NCBI GenBank assembly: GCA_023213395.1
Contig: CM041465.1
Coordinates: 177,141,741 to 177,205,740, forward strand
Direction: 5' to 3'
DNA: 64,000 bases
Origin: Cycas panzhihuaensis
Taxonomy: Eukaryota; Cycadophyta
Program-made: the position numbers and the translations under genes
Part shown: one piece after another, positions 36,001 through 50,257 of the stretch
Position numbering within the stretch: the stretch's first letter is position 1
How the letters are laid out: each line of letters starts with the position of its first letter
Notes under the pieces: model-generated
Told to the model about the DNA's origin: nothing
Seen by the model: only the letters and a program-made list of their open reading frames with translations
Databases searched by the model: none

Positions 36001-36544
36001 TGGTACTATCCTTAACATGGATGATAAGGAGACCATGGGTTGACCATCATCTAACTCCTCTTATTGGTTTATTTCTTTCTCCTCTTACTCTTCCTCTAGT
36101 CTTTTTTGATGTTCTATTTCTTCATCTTCCATATCTACTTTTGCACTGTATAGTTTCCTATTAACATATTTATGTTCTGTAACCCAGGGTTTCTTATAAT
36201 CATAACATATGATGAGTGTTCTTTCCTTAACTCTTTCTATCTCTTTAGAATCCTTAGCCGCTTGGTCCTACTAACTTATGTTTTGATTGATACAATGTTA
36301 TTTGGGATCCCCTTTGAGTATTTTGATAAGATTTAGTTTATCTTACTAATCTAATAACTATATTAAAGGTGTTTAGGGTGAAACGATGGATGCCCCCATG
36401 AATCTTGGGTTATTAATTACTAATGTAATATATGAGCCCTTCCTCAAGATTAATTTTATCTTGTAAGTTAAAATTTTTAAACTCATCTGTATATTATTTG
36501 ATAAATCACCCCTTTTGAAAATAGTGTGCTAATTAGACATTGTA

Positions 36545-37170
36545 GAGGTCATTATAATTATCTTTTGTTTGTTCTTTAAAGACTTCCACAAAATATTTAA
36601 AATTACGAGTCTTTTCTCCCCTTTTCTATAATGTATCCCATGTGTACATAAACTCTTTAAGGTGGTCTATAATAAAGTTAATTTGATTCTTGGCATTATT
36701 AATATGTAGTGAGTTGATGGAATTTTCCATTTTTACTACCTATTTATCTACTTTTAATTTCACCATCCTATGAGTAAGTCAGTATTTACATATTATAGTG
36801 AAAATTTGGTTATTAGAGGTTGTTGAATCTTCTATATTCCCTTCAATCATCATGGCATCTTTTATTTTCTTTTCTATACTCTTTTATTTTATTGCTACTA
36901 TTAGGGTCCCTTAGGTCTCCTTCCTTCTTGGGACCTTTTGAAGTGGTTATAATTTCTATTATCCCACTTAAAGTGGTTATGTCATTGTTGTACTTTTCCT
37001 TAGCATGGACTAATTCTCATTATATTATATCTAACTATTTATGAGTCTCTTCTATATCCTTTGGAGTTATAATTTAAAGGATCAAAATTTTGAGTCCATT
37101 CTTTTTGGATATTTAATTATCTCAAAATTTTGATATCCTAAGTCAAGTTTGTGGTTCTTCCGCTATCTCT
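36545..37170 (-). pseudogene. Decayed coiled-coil reading frame, unknown family
   Basis: The minus strand keeps a long charged frame interrupted mostly by stops at plausible Gln or Trp positions. The blocks are KGKILEIAEEPQT, ISKKNGLKIL, PKDIEETHK, ELVHAKEKYNNDITTLSG, SKGPKKEGDLRDPNSSNK, KEYRKENKRCHDD. After one frameshift near 36770 come MENSINSLHINNAKNQINF, IIDHLKEFMYTWDTL and KRGEKTRNFKYFVEVFKEQ. The composition (Lys/Glu/Asn-rich, heptad-like) suggests a coiled coil of at least 200 residues. It could be a gag-like retroelement protein or a dead host gene; I do not recognise the family. Confidence 0.45.
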
Positions 37171-38437
37171 AAAATTTTTCCCTTAATTTTTTATTAATAT
37201 AAATTTTCTAATAGCTTAAAATATGGCCTCTTAAATCAAGATTTCAACACTTCAAATAAAACTGAAATCTAATACTTGTAGCAAAAATTATAGTCTTTTT
37301 AAGGTGGGTCATAATTAGGGTTTTTAGGGACTATAATAATATCTCTTACTAAAATATAGATAAGTTTTTACTTCAATGCCCAATTAATCTAAAACCATTT
37401 CTAATAGAAAGTAGGCATTAAGAAGCATAGATTTAAATTAGACACCTATATCCAAAGTTATAGACATTTGAAGTTGTAGTAGCAAATTTTAGACCTTGAA
37501 GATAATGACTAGTAGTAGATCGAGATCAAATTTCCTACAATTTTCATAATTTTAGTTTAAAACCTACAATATAACCACTTATAGAACATGCTTGCTCAAC
37601 TCAATTTTATAGCTATTTTTTAAAAATTCTTCCATTTATACTCTTAAAGATGTAAATCCTTAATAGTCCAAAAAAGAGGCTTTCATACCATTTGGAGCAA
37701 TCCTAAATTGGATATGCTTCCTCAAACACAAAAGAAAGTTGAAATAAAGCTCCTAAGGGCTAAATAATCTAAAGACCTTAAATGAATTAACTCACAAAAG
37801 ATGATTTATGAATGAATGATAATTCTCTATTTATAGGTGTAAAAAATGATAACATTCTTAAAAACTAACTTCCTAGTAATAATGAAATCGATTTCTAATA
37901 ATAATAATAAGATAACTACTCTTTAATAATTTAAAAAACTAAATTTTATAATTAAAATTAATGATTTCATATTTATGGCTAACTTCCATAATTGTATTAG
38001 TTCATAATAGAAAAGCAAAAATATTTTCATCAATTTCATATTGTTATTACTTTTGCTCTTATGTAAATAACGCATATCTATGTTTATATAAATATATAAA
38101 TTTATAAACCACTATTATATTATTTTAAAATTATAATATTATAAATATGTGTTGTATAATATTAAAGCATGATAATAATAATTGTTCTTAACAATGTAAA
38201 ATTTTCATATTATCATTTTTATTTGATTTAAAATTTTAATATTAAATTATAAATAATTATTTAAAATATTAAATCATGTAGTAATAATACTATGATATTA
38301 TAATATTATAATTATAAATTAGATAAATACTATAATATTATTTAGTATTATAAATATTTGTAAATCATATATTATATTTTTTTATTTGATATATTAACCA
38401 TAACGAATAAATATATTTGCATTATTTATTATTATTA

Positions 38438-38473
<36 letters not shown>

Positions 38474-40714
38474 TGGTTATTATCTATATCTATCTATTAT
38501 ATATTTATATTCATTGCTGTAATATTCCATTTTATATAAAAAATAATTTTCTTTTTTTAAATTTAAATACTTTTAACATTATAATAAAATAATATAAGTA
38601 TATAAAATAAGTATAGGTTTCTTTGTATAAAAATCAATGGTTAAGGGCAACCTTTCATGATATTCATCAAAATAGTACTAATCTGATATGATGCTCTTCT
38701 GTCCTAAAGGGGATGTAAACAATCTTTTAGAAAATAAAAGAAATTTAGATGTTGTATCATTATATGATTTCTATTAATTTTATAAGTGAATAACTATTTT
38801 AAGACATCCCTATTGAAGGGAAATAATTTCACTTGAATTAAGATATTAAAATATGTCCCCTTTTAGACCATATAGATATGAATACTTTTAATTTTTGTTG
38901 CATTACTAATCTTTACTTGTAAATAATTATTAGGTTGACTATACTGATACTTTGAAATTAGCATTTTTCATTTAACCCCATCACTTTGTGCCTATTAGTC
39001 TTTAGTTTTAAGGAGAGCCTTAATTTGTAAGAGATCAAATCCTATTTACCTACTATTATTATTAATAATGTGTAATAATAATTCTATTATTTATTCCTTA
39101 TTCTTACATTCTTTATAAAGATTATTCTATATTTGTCATTTATTTTGTATATTTTTATTTGAAGTTATATATTTTATTAATGTAAACTAGAAGTGTATTG
39201 GTTGCATCATATTTTGAGCATACCTAATTAGGGTTTATTAACATATCTTGAGTGGTGGTATGTAAAATTTTGGGTTAGAGTTTATGGTATTAGAAGTATA
39301 ATAGTAACTAGCATATAGTATATGAAGGTGATGTATCAACTTGTGATACACCTTATGCTCAAGTAGATAAGGTAGGTTTATATAATAAGCTAAGAGAAAA
39401 TTTAGTATGAACATCCTAAAAGGTCTAATTGCAAGATGTTATTATAAATTATTATCTTTTAAAGGATTTATTCTTCTTTGTTTTTGCACCTCCTCTTCCA
39501 TGGTGCTGTTTTAAAGCTATTATTACATATTCAAATTCCTTTCATTATTATTTCATTTTTATATCATAAATTACCTTAAGTTCATTACAAGTGATATGAG
39601 AACTTCATTAATGCTATTTTAACATGGAGTTTCTTAGATTTTAAGTTTTAGGCATTGGGGGACAAAATTCATAATAATGGACTACATATTAATATTAAAC
39701 ACATTTGTGCCGTAGTTTTTGTTCTATTACATTATACACTTTTGACAAATCTTGACTAGGATAGAGAAAATTAAATTTTGGCCTTTGAAGGGCACCATGT
39801 AGTCCTAAAAACATATTGCACAAAATTATGATCACTATGAGCTTTATAGTTTCCAAAGGACCTTAAATCATGCTTTTTTAGAGCATCTTAAAGCTACCTT
39901 TCTAATTAAGAAGATGGCACTCAATGTAGATGCTTAGAAGAAAAGTTAACATAATTTTTATAGGTGGAGGTATTATTGTCTAAAACCTTCAAATCTTTAG
40001 TGAATTTCTAAAGCATACTAGAAAAGTTAGGAAATTTTAAATTGCTTCAAACTAAATTTGTTGTAAGAATTTTTTTTTCTTTCTTTCTCTTTTCTCCTTT
40101 TTAATTTTATGTTCTAATTTTAAAACTAACTTATGCTTGATGGATAAAAGAAAAATTATGTTAATTTTAGTGGACAATTATATCTAAGTTAAAATTTATG
40201 TGACTTTCTATTGTAAACTTCTATAGTTATTAGTTAATTCCTATAAAAGTTTTAAATTTCCTTCTAAGGATATGAGAGATAGCCTTAGCCACTCTTACCA
40301 AAGATGGAGAAATTGGACCCAAGGTTTGGATTAACAAGTTTAAGGACCATTTAAACCTCAAGAATGGAGAGATGTACAATGCATACCATAATTATTTGAC
40401 TATATCTAAATTGGATTGCTTATGATTAGTATGAATAATAAGAAAAAAAAGCTAGTTAGTTCTTAATTAATTAGGATAATCTTAAGGATTATAACTTCAT
40501 GAAATATAATAGTAGTTAGACACTCATCCTTCTCCCATAGAGAAAGGGGTTATATAACTTGTTAGGAGGAATTTGTTAACATGGCTACCTCCTTTTTAAA
40601 GTGGTATGGGAAATAGGTTGCCTTTACAAGGAAAAAGCTTGAATAAGCGAACTCTTAAAGCGTAGCTAATGTCGTAACTTTATTAGAATCAAACCCATTT
40701 AGTAGGGACCTTTA
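37171..40714. other. AT-rich DNA, unassigned
   Basis: Very AT-rich with many poly-A/T and TAA/ATT runs. No supported gene. Contains the TAC microsatellite at 38430-38473. Confidence 0.4.
38430..38473. repeat. (TAC)n microsatellite
   Basis: About a dozen perfect TAC/ACT trinucleotides preceded by an ATT run, within AT-rich DNA. Confidence 0.9.
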
Positions 40715-41740
<1,026 letters not shown>

Positions 41741-41747
41741 CTCCCCC

Positions 41748-43237
41748 TTAATGTTTAATTTGTGAAACTTTCAAATGTCTTAATCTTCATGCTAGACCAC
41801 CTACTTATCATATGTCCTTATATTAAACCTATAAACACCAATCATCAAACTTGTCCTCATCATGCTTATTCTCCTATAAGTGCTATATTATCTCATATCA
41901 TATCATCATCATCATATCATATATCTCACCACTTATAAAATATCAATCAAACATGACTCGAACTCATTATAATATATGACATCTCTTCTTAACAACTTTA
42001 TATCTTTGATATATAAGATGTAAAATAAACTTATCAATCTATGATTATCAAACTAAATTACTAGTGTCCATATAAAACAACCATTTGCAAAAGTACGTGG
42101 GTAACCTATTGTTACAATTACTAATTAGCTATGAAGTATTTCATATATGTGGTTCATCACCTTCATTAATAATAATAATATACCTTAGAAATAAGTCACA
42201 CTACTTGGCTAGATAAATTCAATGTAATATGAGTTTCTTATGAATCTTCGCTTACCTCTTGTCCTACAAGATATGGGAAACTTATGTGTTACCTCGATTA
42301 GTAATTTTGTACATGGTAACTTTTATGATTTTCTTTGGAAATTAATCACTTTCAAATATCAAACCAACTAACTTTAAGAACATGATATACCATCTAATTG
42401 ATCAAGTATGTTGTAATAAGGTATTATATATAATGTGTTTCATGCCTTTTATCATACATGGTTATTAAATTTATAACTAAAAACATAGATTAACTAGGCT
42501 TCTTAATAACACATCCTAGTTTTATAGATTACCTACTATGATTATTATTAATCAATCAAATAATCAATCTTGTAAGACCTCTCATTATCTTATATTAGGT
42601 GGGTAATTTAATCAAATAATATTTATCCTTAACCAACAATAACTTTTTTTAAATCAATAATAATTTCTCAAATATATCAGGAGATATATTTTGTTATTCA
42701 TATATTCACTTAACCAAATTAGGTGATCATTACGTCTTTTTGTTTAATTAATGGTGGCCATAACACTACATCAAATGTGTCTTATTTATTAGAGGGATAA
42801 TCTCACTATTTTAACATGTATATACATTATTGATTATCTTTTCATCATTAAATAAATTCTTCTGTACTTCACATCATAAAGTTTAAGCTATAAAGTATAA
42901 TAAATGAGCCTTAATTCTTTATTTACTTGCATTTTTTCACCCAAACATATGTCTAAAATCATCATCATATACTTATTTGTATTAATATAAATTCAAAAGC
43001 GTTTAATATTAGTAAAAAAAATCCAAAATGTGTTTTAAATTGTACAAAAAATTCATTTGTAAATATGACAAAACTTACTTCCTCAACTTCATTGATTAAA
43101 ATTGGTATGATATAATGTCCAAAACATACCTCGCAATTATTCATTTTGTTTATCTTTAATTCTTCATTCCAATGCAATGCATAGATTAAAAAACTAACTT
43201 TTTATGAAAGAGTTATACCAAATAGAGTACTAATGAA
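41748..43237. other. Interior of the LARD-like element, 3' side
   Basis: Non-coding, AT-rich. The stretch around 42230-42490 has recognisable counterparts in the nested element around 44270-44520 (for example cttacctcttgt, catgcctyttrtcatacatgg), showing that the two belong to related families. Confidence 0.6.
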
Positions 43238-43780
43238 TATTAGAATTTAGAATATTAGTCTAATACCATATTGTAATATATTTATTATGTGCAATGGAAG
43301 TACATCAAACATGTATAATCAATGAATCATATCATGGGAAATATATATAAATCTTATATGTAAGATTAACATATCAAGTAATAATATAAATCATAAGCTA
43401 TAAACAAATCAAGCATCTAATAATCAATTATCACAATAAATAATATATTTATATCTAGAGAACCGAGTGTGGAAAAAACCATGGGAGAAGGTTGGAGTTG
43501 GAAGCTCCTCTTTTGACATCAAATGAATTACATTTTCAAATGAATCTTTCCTCTCTTAATACTTTTTCAAGTTTTCAAGTTTTGTGTGTATATATTTATA
43601 TGAATAATCTCTTTATGAATAGCCTAAAATATCTCTTGATCCTTTTCATCTTCTAATAGGATATGTACATGAATAATTATGTATTTTACATCTCTTAATG
43701 CTTTTAGTGAGTAAGATTTTATATGGGTCTACTATATTATATTAAACATTAGATATATGATAATATCATAAATTTCAATA
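43238..43780 (-). repeat. 3' LTR of the nested LARD-like element
   Basis: 543 bp. Aligns with 47461-48000, including gagaaggttrgagttggragctcctcttttga-type blocks near 43485-43515 and 47710-47740. Bordered by ctccccc (polypurine tract on the minus strand). Confidence 0.85.
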
Positions 43781-43787
43781 CTCCCCC

Positions 43788-45787
43788 TTAATATTTAACA
43801 TCTTTAATTTATAGTCTTCATTTTCATCCTTGGTCTTCAATGTCTTATACTTTCTCAGTATACTAGAATCTATAAACTTATAACTTGTATAAATATATAT
43901 CAAATTAAATTAAGCTATACAACATGTGACCTATAAATTTCTCTACATTATATTTGTTTCTTGCAAGGATTAACCTATAAAATTTATTTAATCATATGTG
44001 ATCATCAATGATTAACTATGAATAACCAACTTATAAAAACTATATACCAATCATCAATCAACTAATCATAATTTATGACTTTCACTTGTCATATCTATAT
44101 GAAGTATTTTCCTAAATATCTTTATATCTTCACCTGTAAAGATGTTATTATATTATTTATACTCACAAAATAACACTTAGCTATTAGGCAAAATGCTATT
44201 ATAAGATTAATATAAAATATCTTACCATTTATATGCAAGATTAATAACATAATCTATGTGTTATACAAGAGTTGCTAGTGAAACCTTTTCTTACCTCTTG
44301 TATATAAGATAATCATTTATATTTTCTCATTTGTATATATATTAGCAACTTTCTTTTAGCAACCAATAATAGTTTATCAACATCATCAAATCAATCATCC
44401 AAACATACTAACTCTAGGAATATGGTGTACTACTTAGCCAAGATAAGTTAGTTGTAACAAGGTAATATAAATAATATATTTCCATGCCTCTTGTCATACA
44501 TGGCTAGTTAAATTTCTCATAAACAAACACATATCATATCAGCAAAATAACCTCAACAATTGAATTGGTGACATACAATCAACATTTATAAGACTTTTCT
44601 TTATTCTCCATGTCTCATAAAGAAGTGAAAATTTTATTTAATTATTATATCAACTTATCTCTCTAATAAATAAATAATCTGGGGTTCTTCATCAATATTA
44701 TATGGTCTCATTAATAATTAAATAAATGTTTAATAAATGGGTGAATATGACATTTAATTAGTGGTTTTAGTTTCACTAAATCAAATGTATAAATGCAAAG
44801 GTAGATTTTCATGTATAACGTATGTCATAAGATTTCCACATTAATTTCATATTAAATATATCCCATATCATAAAGTTTTCATCTATTTTAAGCTATAAAT
44901 TATTATAAATAAGCCTTAAATGTCTTTATTTTAAGCAAAGTTTTTTTTATTTATTAATCATTTATCATCAATAATATAATCATAATTTCTCGAGCCTTTG
45001 AAAACATTAGAATATGCTAAAATAGATCTAAAAAAAAAACCATAAAATATAACTTTTATGAAGTCAAAACCATTTTGCTAAACTTTACCCATTAAAATCT
45101 CTATTATCTTATCTATGAAATATGCCTTACAACCATTCATTTCATCTATCTTGAAATTCTCTTTCTAATGTAATTAATGAATTAAAAAATAGACACTCCA
45201 TTAAAAGCTTATCACTATAAAATCATTAGGATGTCATAGAAAAGTAAGCAACCCTTAAGAAAATGCTTTAAGCCCCTTTGGTATTGGGTTATTAGTTGTG
45301 TTGCTTCACTATATTACCATTTACCTAGGCTAAGGGGGCTATGTGAATTTGAAAAATTATAAAGTTTATCTTAATGCAAAATTGGCTTTGCAAAAAAATT
45401 CTAATTTATAATTCTTATTAAAAATAATTAAATTTAAAATAAACTTTACAATTTTTTTTTTACATTAATAAAAAATTCATTAACATGTTTGATTTTTGTG
45501 TGTCTAATTTTTCATCTATTCATCTACACAATTTTGATTAATTTCTTTGTGCGAGTGATATCATCTTTATGGCTCTTAGGTGATGATCTTAGGTGACTCT
45601 ATTTTCATGGTATGGGTGAATGCAGGTCTCTTTTTAGTGTGGTGATGATGATGGTGATTTTATAGTGGGCTATTCTCTTCACTCTATACTACACAAACTA
45701 CATGATGGTGTTAAATACTCCTCTTATAAATAAAGATTTTTAAAACTTGATTAGAAATGCTTCTTTGTGTACCATATAACTAATTTA
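43788..45787. other. Interior of the nested element, unassigned
   Basis: AT-rich, no retroelement protein trace on either strand. A segment starting gcccctttggtattgggtta (45273) resembles the end of a small MITE, but I could not find its matching inverted terminus. Confidence 0.4.
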
Positions 45788-46030
45788 ATGGTAGTTCCAA
45801 CCTCATCTCTAGTTTCTCCAACACCTTTAATACCTACATCGATGATGCCAACCACACCAACTATTATGGCTAAACCTGATGTAGACCTAAAAGTATTGTA
45901 ATCAAACATAGACTATGTATGTAGGCTAGGAGTGGACTATAACCCTATTCAAGTAGGAGGTCCTTGTTTCACTTCTAATGCAAGTGTAGTCTATATTAGT
46001 TATACAATAAATATATTTTTACTCAAATAA
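45788..46030 (+). pseudogene. X8/CBM43 domain fragment (captured host gene)
   Basis: An 81-codon frame with one internal TAA. It starts with a Pro/Thr/Ser-rich linker (PTSSLVSPTPLIPTS, PTTPT), then AKPDVDLKVL, a TAA where Gln is expected, SNIDYVCRLGVDYNPIQ and VGGPCFTSNASVVYISYTIN. This is the first half of the plant X8 (CBM43) carbohydrate-binding domain (pattern WCVAKP...NxDYxCGxGxDCxxIQxGGPCFxPN...HASYAxN). That domain binds beta-1,3-glucan in callose-associated proteins and in the C-terminus of glucan endo-1,3-beta-glucosidases. Two of the family's Cys are lost: the opening WC, and the Cys before NPIQ, now Tyr by a G-to-A step. The second half of the domain is not recognisable. It runs antisense to its carrier element. 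Confidence 0.8.
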
Positions 46031-47447
46031 GACCTAACTGATTGGTGGGAGATTCTTTAATATAAATGGTAAGACATATCCTCATATGTAGATGGTAGGG
46101 CAATTGCATATTAAGGCTCATATATATTTTAAATAAGGGACTTCATGCTATATTCTTCCCTTGACTCCATATGTTCTGATGGTGGAAATAATATTTCATT
46201 GTATACTCTTTATGAGCTTCGATAATACATGTTTCATCTTTGTTTGAGGGCTCAATTATGCTTACTCTTCTTTATTCATTCACTCTATATCTATATGCTA
46301 CAAGTATTTGACAACATTTTTCTATACTATGAGTTCTTCACTTATATAGGCTGTAACACATGCAAATTCAACCATAAATAATCTTATAATAATCATGCCT
46401 TTTAAACCCTTACATGTACAACAAACATAACAACCTAAGTAACATGGCTATAATTAAGTATTATGCCTATATATCAAATCAAATCATGGTGCCTTTTAAA
46501 ATATTACTTCATGCCATCTTCTTATAATTACTTCAAACCCTTGTTATCATTAATAATCATGCCCATATATTTTATCATGTGCCACATACCTTGCCAATCA
46601 AATCTTAATATGCCATAAATTTTTAGTAAATATACTCTTTTAATTTATCGTATTTCATATATCAAATACGTATCATAATTGTCATAATTCCACTTCAAAT
46701 TTATGTTGTAACATATCTTTATAAATTCTAAATCATACTACATATCACATTGTATAGGTCTATTACTTATTTGGCTTATTGATGAGTTTACTAGATTGCA
46801 TATCCTTCTTTATATTCTTTATTGAACCTTTATATTCATCTTTTTTTCACATCTCTGAATAACTAAAGTACTATAAAAATACCATAGACTAGAAGAAAAT
46901 CCATAGGCTAAAGTGGGCAAAATTTTTCATAAATAAAAACTAGGTAAGAGAGATGTCTTATCAATGCTTATATGATTTGCTTATGCTATTGTAAGGTTAG
47001 GTGAATTGATCCATTTTATAAATCTCAATCATGTTTGTAAGGGATTAATCTACATTGGTGAATTCAATTAGTAATAATATGTCCTTTATCATATCTAATG
47101 CACTTTTTAAACACCTACATGCTTTGAATATATAGGCCTACATATATTAATATATGTCCACATTAAATTCAATATTAATATACCATCAATTTTTGGCTTC
47201 AACATGCAACTTCATCTATATGTGGCTTCATCACTCTTGTATGTGGCTTTCATCACCTTCATCTTCTTCATCTAGCCCCAAAATCATAATCATATATCAC
47301 TGGCATAGCTAACATAATCAAAATTTTAGCTTAACAAAATATACCATAAATTATCTCCTATACTACCTTATATATTGGCTTTGTCACTAGCTTATTAATT
47401 AACTCATGTATAAGCTTCAATCTACTTCCATAAATCTTTTATAATAT
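46031..47447. other. Interior of the nested element, 5' side
   Basis: Non-coding AT-rich DNA leading up to the PBS at 47448-47460. I see no further captured gene pieces. Confidence 0.45.
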
Positions 47448-47460
47448 AGCTCTAATACCA

Positions 47461-48000
47461 TATTGGAATTTAGAATTTCACTCTAATGCCATATTGTAAT
47501 GCATTTATTATATCTAGCAAAAGTATATCAAACATATATAATCAATGAATCATATTATGAAGAATATACATAAATCATCTATGTAAGATTAACATATCAA
47601 GCAACAATATGAATCATAAAGTATAAATAGATTAATCATGTAATAATCAATCACCACAAGAGACAATAGATTTATATATGGAAAACTTAGTGTGTTTAAA
47701 ACCATAAGAGAAGGTTAGAGTTGGGAGCTCCTCTTTTGATATCAAATGAATTACATTTCCAAATGAGTCCTTCCTCTCTTAATTTTGTATCAAATTCTCA
47801 AGTGGTGTGTGTACATATTTATATGAATAATCTCTTCATGAATAGCCTGAAATACCTCTTGAACCTTTTCATCATCTAATAGGATGTATATATGAATAAT
47901 TATATATTTTATATCTCTCAATACTTTTAGTGAGGGGGATTTTTTATGGGTTTATTATATTATATTAAATATTAGATATGTGATAATAGCACATATTCTA
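47461..48000 (-). repeat. 5' LTR of the nested LARD-like element
   Basis: 540 bp, beginning tattggaatttag beside the PBS. Partner of 43238-43780 with scattered substitutions. Confidence 0.85.
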
Positions 48001-49750
48001 ACTATGCATCCTCTAAAAAATTAAATGAGATGAAAAATATCATAAAGCACCTTGAAAAATAAACATGATTACATATAACTATCCATATGATCACTTGTTA
48101 AGTGTTAGAGGGATAAAAAGTGGATTTCAAAATAAAAGCTAATTAGACTAAATGCAACATAAAAAATAAACTCATACTAAATTATTAATTTTTTATTGCC
48201 AATATATTTTAGGATTTGATTATAATGTAATTTTTTTGAGCTCATCAGTGATGAACTTATTTGTAATTGTGGATTTGTTATTGGTATCTACAATGGTAGA
48301 TTCATGATGCCATCTTTAACTACTCAAAACTATTTTACTATGGTTAAACCCTATAAATAGATCAAATTTGAGTGTTAGTATTTTTATAAGCATGGGCAAC
48401 AAATGTGTACCTTTTATTTACTTGATGTTTCATAATTTCTAAAATGGATTCTTATCCTTCATATTTATAATTTTTGGAGAAAAGGTAATTGATACCATAG
48501 CTCAAATAAACCATATCGATCGATTGTCTAAAAGAGGATTTTTTGGCTTTGATTTGTAAGAATATAGATAGAGGACTTGTATTTCTAGTAATATTTTTTT
48601 ATAGCCTAACATACTATAAACCAAATATTCATTTTTATACATCTTTTTGGCAAATTCTATTGTGATTTCATGAATCTACAAACTAAGAAAATGATGATAG
48701 ATCTAAATTTATTTAGTTAGCCCTCTATTTTTGTCTTGACCTTATAATCACCATTAATCTCTCACCTTTCATCCTCCATAATAAATTATTCTTTATTCAA
48801 ATGTAATCTATAATATCTTATCTCTATTTTAATTCTACATATTATTCCATTTTAGATTCACTCAACAAGGGTCTAAGAAACTTACTATATTCTACCTTGT
48901 TCCTTGGACTGCTTAGAACCTTATACCTACCGCTTTGTATACTTAAGTGTTTTAGTAGTAATCAACTACCTTATAATATCTCATAACATGTATATATACT
49001 ACCCAATAACCAAGCTTCTACCATAAATATATGATAACATCCAATAAATACATGCCAACTTTAATGCATCTCATACATATATCACACCATCTCTTAACCA
49101 GAAAACTCTTAACTATAACTTATGATAAACTCTTATTTTTGTTTAATATATAAACATACTTAGTACATATGCTTCATTTTACCACTAATGTGCCCTTTAA
49201 AGTGGCTTAAATATCATCTCAATTCCTGCTTCTTTAGCTTGTTGTATATTAACACTATATAGGCTTACTACCTATTTTTCACTTTTACGAATTGTGTGCT
49301 AACTTTTATCTCTCTCTTACAAGGTAATAAATCTTGCTTGGTTGATATCATCTTATGAACAAATCTTATCAAATACCTAAATGCTATGCATATTTAGAAT
49401 TACATGCATATAAATTTTTATAATAAATAAATAAATAAATATTATTGTTAACTTGAATGTGTGGTTTTTTAAATGTGGCCTTTATCATGCAAATCTTCAT
49501 CATCACTTTCAATGGGTTCCAATCTATAACCACATGTTTTTTATTGGCTTAATAATTCTTTGTCATACTAACTCCTAATATTGGTTAATACTAACTTAAT
49601 ATTAGCTCATATAATGCATGCATGTATCATCCTTGGATGATCAAGATTATCACCATATGCATGTGATCTTCATTGTTGTGCTTTACCCTACTTTGTCTCA
49701 TATAGGGTTAACTATATTTCCTACTTCCTATCTTAAGAACATATTACCTA
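48001..49750. other. Interior of the outer LARD-like element, 5' side
   Basis: Resumes the outer element after the nested insertion. No supported coding sequence. Confidence 0.5.
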
Positions 49751-49763
49751 TGCTCTAATACCA

Positions 49764-50252
49764 TAGTAAAAATTCTTAGATAAGCTCTGAAACTATGTAA
49801 AATTTTTATAGTGACTTATGTAGAAGTAAATTCATGCTATATAACCAAGTAGATAGGATTGTATGAAGCATTCATATTAATAAGCAACTTATATAAACAA
49901 TAAATGAAATGTGAATCGTGAGGTATTTAAGATAAGCATTCAAGAACATTAAAATAAAGTATATACACATCAATATAACAACATTTTACACATAGAAAGA
50001 TATCATCATAAAACACTAGATTTATATATAGAAACCCTTAAATAGGGTGAAGCTTAGCTTTTTTTCATTATCTCAAATTATTCTTTTGATATGTATATAT
50101 ATTTATAGATCTATCACCTCGTGTATATCCAATAGGATATAAGAACATCATCAACCAATGAAATTATATTGAGAACCTTTTACATCGACTAATCACAACT
50201 TGATCATTGATTAAACATTACATCAAATTTTATGAAATTCAATATTCTAATA
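49764..50252 (-). repeat. 5' LTR of the outer LARD-like element
   Basis: 489 bp. Shares with 40715-41740 the blocks aaatgaaatrtgaat, aagataagcattcaag, catcaatataacaacatt and tatccaataggatataag. It keeps only a short ttatatatag where the partner has the TA expansion. Confidence 0.88.
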
Positions 50253-50257
50253 CTTTA

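Larger units (their letters stand above)
43238..48000 (-). mobile_element. Nested LARD-like LTR element carrying an X8 fragment
   Basis: LTRs at 43238-43780 and 47461-48000 match over their whole length. Minus-strand PBS beside the right LTR at 47448-47460 (TGGTATTAGAGC) and polypurine tract beside the left LTR at 43781-43787. The termini have decayed from TG...CA (now ta...ta), and no clear target-site duplication remains. The 3.7-kb interior has no gag-pol; it holds a plus-strand X8/CBM43 remnant at 45788-46030. Confidence 0.8.

Noticed and set aside
43238-48000. A target-site duplication for the nested LARD-like element
   Set aside because: Flanks (atgaa and actat) do not match at any sensible boundary, so none is claimed.
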